In this document: in pieces, positions 63,222-64,000 of the stretch | How positions within the stretch are numbered: the stretch's first letter is position 1 | How the letters are laid out: each line of letters begins with the position of its first letter | Assembly (NCBI RefSeq): GCF_902806685.2 | Contig: NC_048537.1 | Location: 9,012,720-9,076,719 of the forward strand | Direction of reading: 5' to 3' | DNA: 64,000 nt | Origin: Maniola hyperantus | Taxonomy: Eukaryota; Arthropoda; Insecta; Lepidoptera; Nymphalidae | Notes under the pieces: model-generated | The model's database searches: none | The model's input: the letters and a program-made list of their open reading frames with translations, nothing else | Told to the model about the DNA's origin: nothing | Program-made: the position numbers and the translations under genes

Positions 63222-64000
63222 TAAATTTCGAACCCCTACCCCCTTAGGGGTTATATTTTTGAAAATCCTTTCTTATGGACTAAGACTCTGGACCTACCTT
63301 GACTTGCGATCAGAGTATTTTTTAGATAATTTGCGATTTCCAACCTGTTTAAGAAGAGACAAACGAGCAATAAAACAAATCGGCAAAAAATAACTCATTT
63401 TGTGCGGCACAATGGTGGCGCACGAGCACGACTTCCCGCGTTTTATAACTATGTCCATTTCAGTGGTAGCTAATGTGCCCAACTCTGTACACAATCCATA
63501 CTAAAATGAAAGATCTGAATAATTATATTGCCATTCTTTTCATAATTACGCCTAATGACTAACTGCCGCACAGGGACGCTTATTGGTTACTTAAGTTTAG
63601 TTAAAAGGAGACAGAGCTATATCTCTCACATATCTCTCAAATCTGTCTCGTTTTAACTCAATCTTAAGTAACGATTAGCGAGTCTGAGTACAGCAACGGT
63701 AACAAGTTTAAATAAATGTGTCAATTTAATAACAGGTTCTAACTGAATAAAAAATGGCTGTTAGTTGGTTAGTTGTGCTTGTGACAGACGGTTACAGCCG
63801 AACTGGACGAAACTATAGAGCTTTCTTTACTGTGGGACCCTGAAGTGTAAATAAAAAAATTAAGGTACAGTTATAATTATTATTTTTAAGTATTATAACC
63901 CAATGCAACAAAAATAAACAAAGATATATGTAATACGCGACAGGTCGATATGCCAATTAGGGGAGGGAACGCTCCGCAAACCCCCCGCGGATTACCATCT
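63222..64000. other. Repeat debris, no gene seen
   Basis: 63225-63300 resembles the tail of a family 2/4 element (CGAACCCCTACCCCCTTAGGGG, GAAAATCCTTTCTTA). The final ~60 bases (GCGACAGGTCGATATGCCAAT...CCCCCCGCGGATTACC) match a repeat also seen at ~37840 and ~48430, and are cut by the window end. Confidence 0.45.

Overview
The window looks like a butterfly or moth (Lepidoptera) chromosome segment. It is AT-rich, peppered with TACCTAC-type microrepeats, and has short coding exons with GT-AG introns scattered through a dense field of dispersed repeats. Many repeats belong to families I associate with Lepidoptera, such as the ~450-bp element running from CCGGCCAAGTGCGAGTC to GTACGGAACCCT around a (GACA)n core, tRNA-head SINEs, and RTE, CR1-like and jockey-like LINE fragments. 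No species can be named from the sequence alone.

Four host genes can be supported. (1) One coding exon of grainyhead (grh), minus strand, 25148-25767. It lies alone between very large intron-like stretches, with a CpG-rich island 3 kb upstream at 28640-29035 that may be a promoter. The DNA-binding exons were not found and probably lie outside the window. (2) A complete eEF1-delta gene, minus strand, six coding exons from 39715 to 32894 (261 aa). (3) A complete CTU2/NCS2 tRNA 2-thiolation gene, plus strand, four coding exons from 45443 to 49316 (372 aa). (4) A complete casein kinase II alpha gene, minus strand, six coding exons from 57845 to 53954 (351 aa). All reading phases close across the introns in (2)-(4).

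Layout: 1-25 kb holds no gene I can support and is mostly dispersed repeats, LINE fragments and a 121-bp tandem repeat. 25-29 kb is the grh exon and CpG island. 29-32.9 kb is repeat-rich and includes RTE LINE tails. 32.9-40.2 kb is eEF1-delta. 40.2-45.4 kb, between the divergent eEF1-delta and CTU2 genes, is a ~1.8-kb direct duplication that carries broken THAP-domain exons and a large hairpin. 45.4-49.3 kb is CTU2, with a ~1.6-kb hAT-like insertion in its last intron. 49.3-53.9 kb is repeats and LINE debris. 53.9-58 kb is CK2-alpha. 58-64 kb is repeats and foldback elements.

The most unusual structure is a ~144-bp tandem array inside eEF1-delta (35.84-37.26 kb). It repeats the 3' end of the leucine-zipper exon together with its splice donor. 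Several copies carry an acceptor-like TATAG and would add a stop codon if spliced in, so they resemble a run of poison exons. Other points of note are a near-perfect ~300-bp inverted repeat (candidate hairpin RNA), several perfect palindromes, and cleanly nested transposons that give relative insertion ages. eEF1-delta also carries the classic CK2 target motif, and the CK2 catalytic subunit is encoded about 14 kb away.
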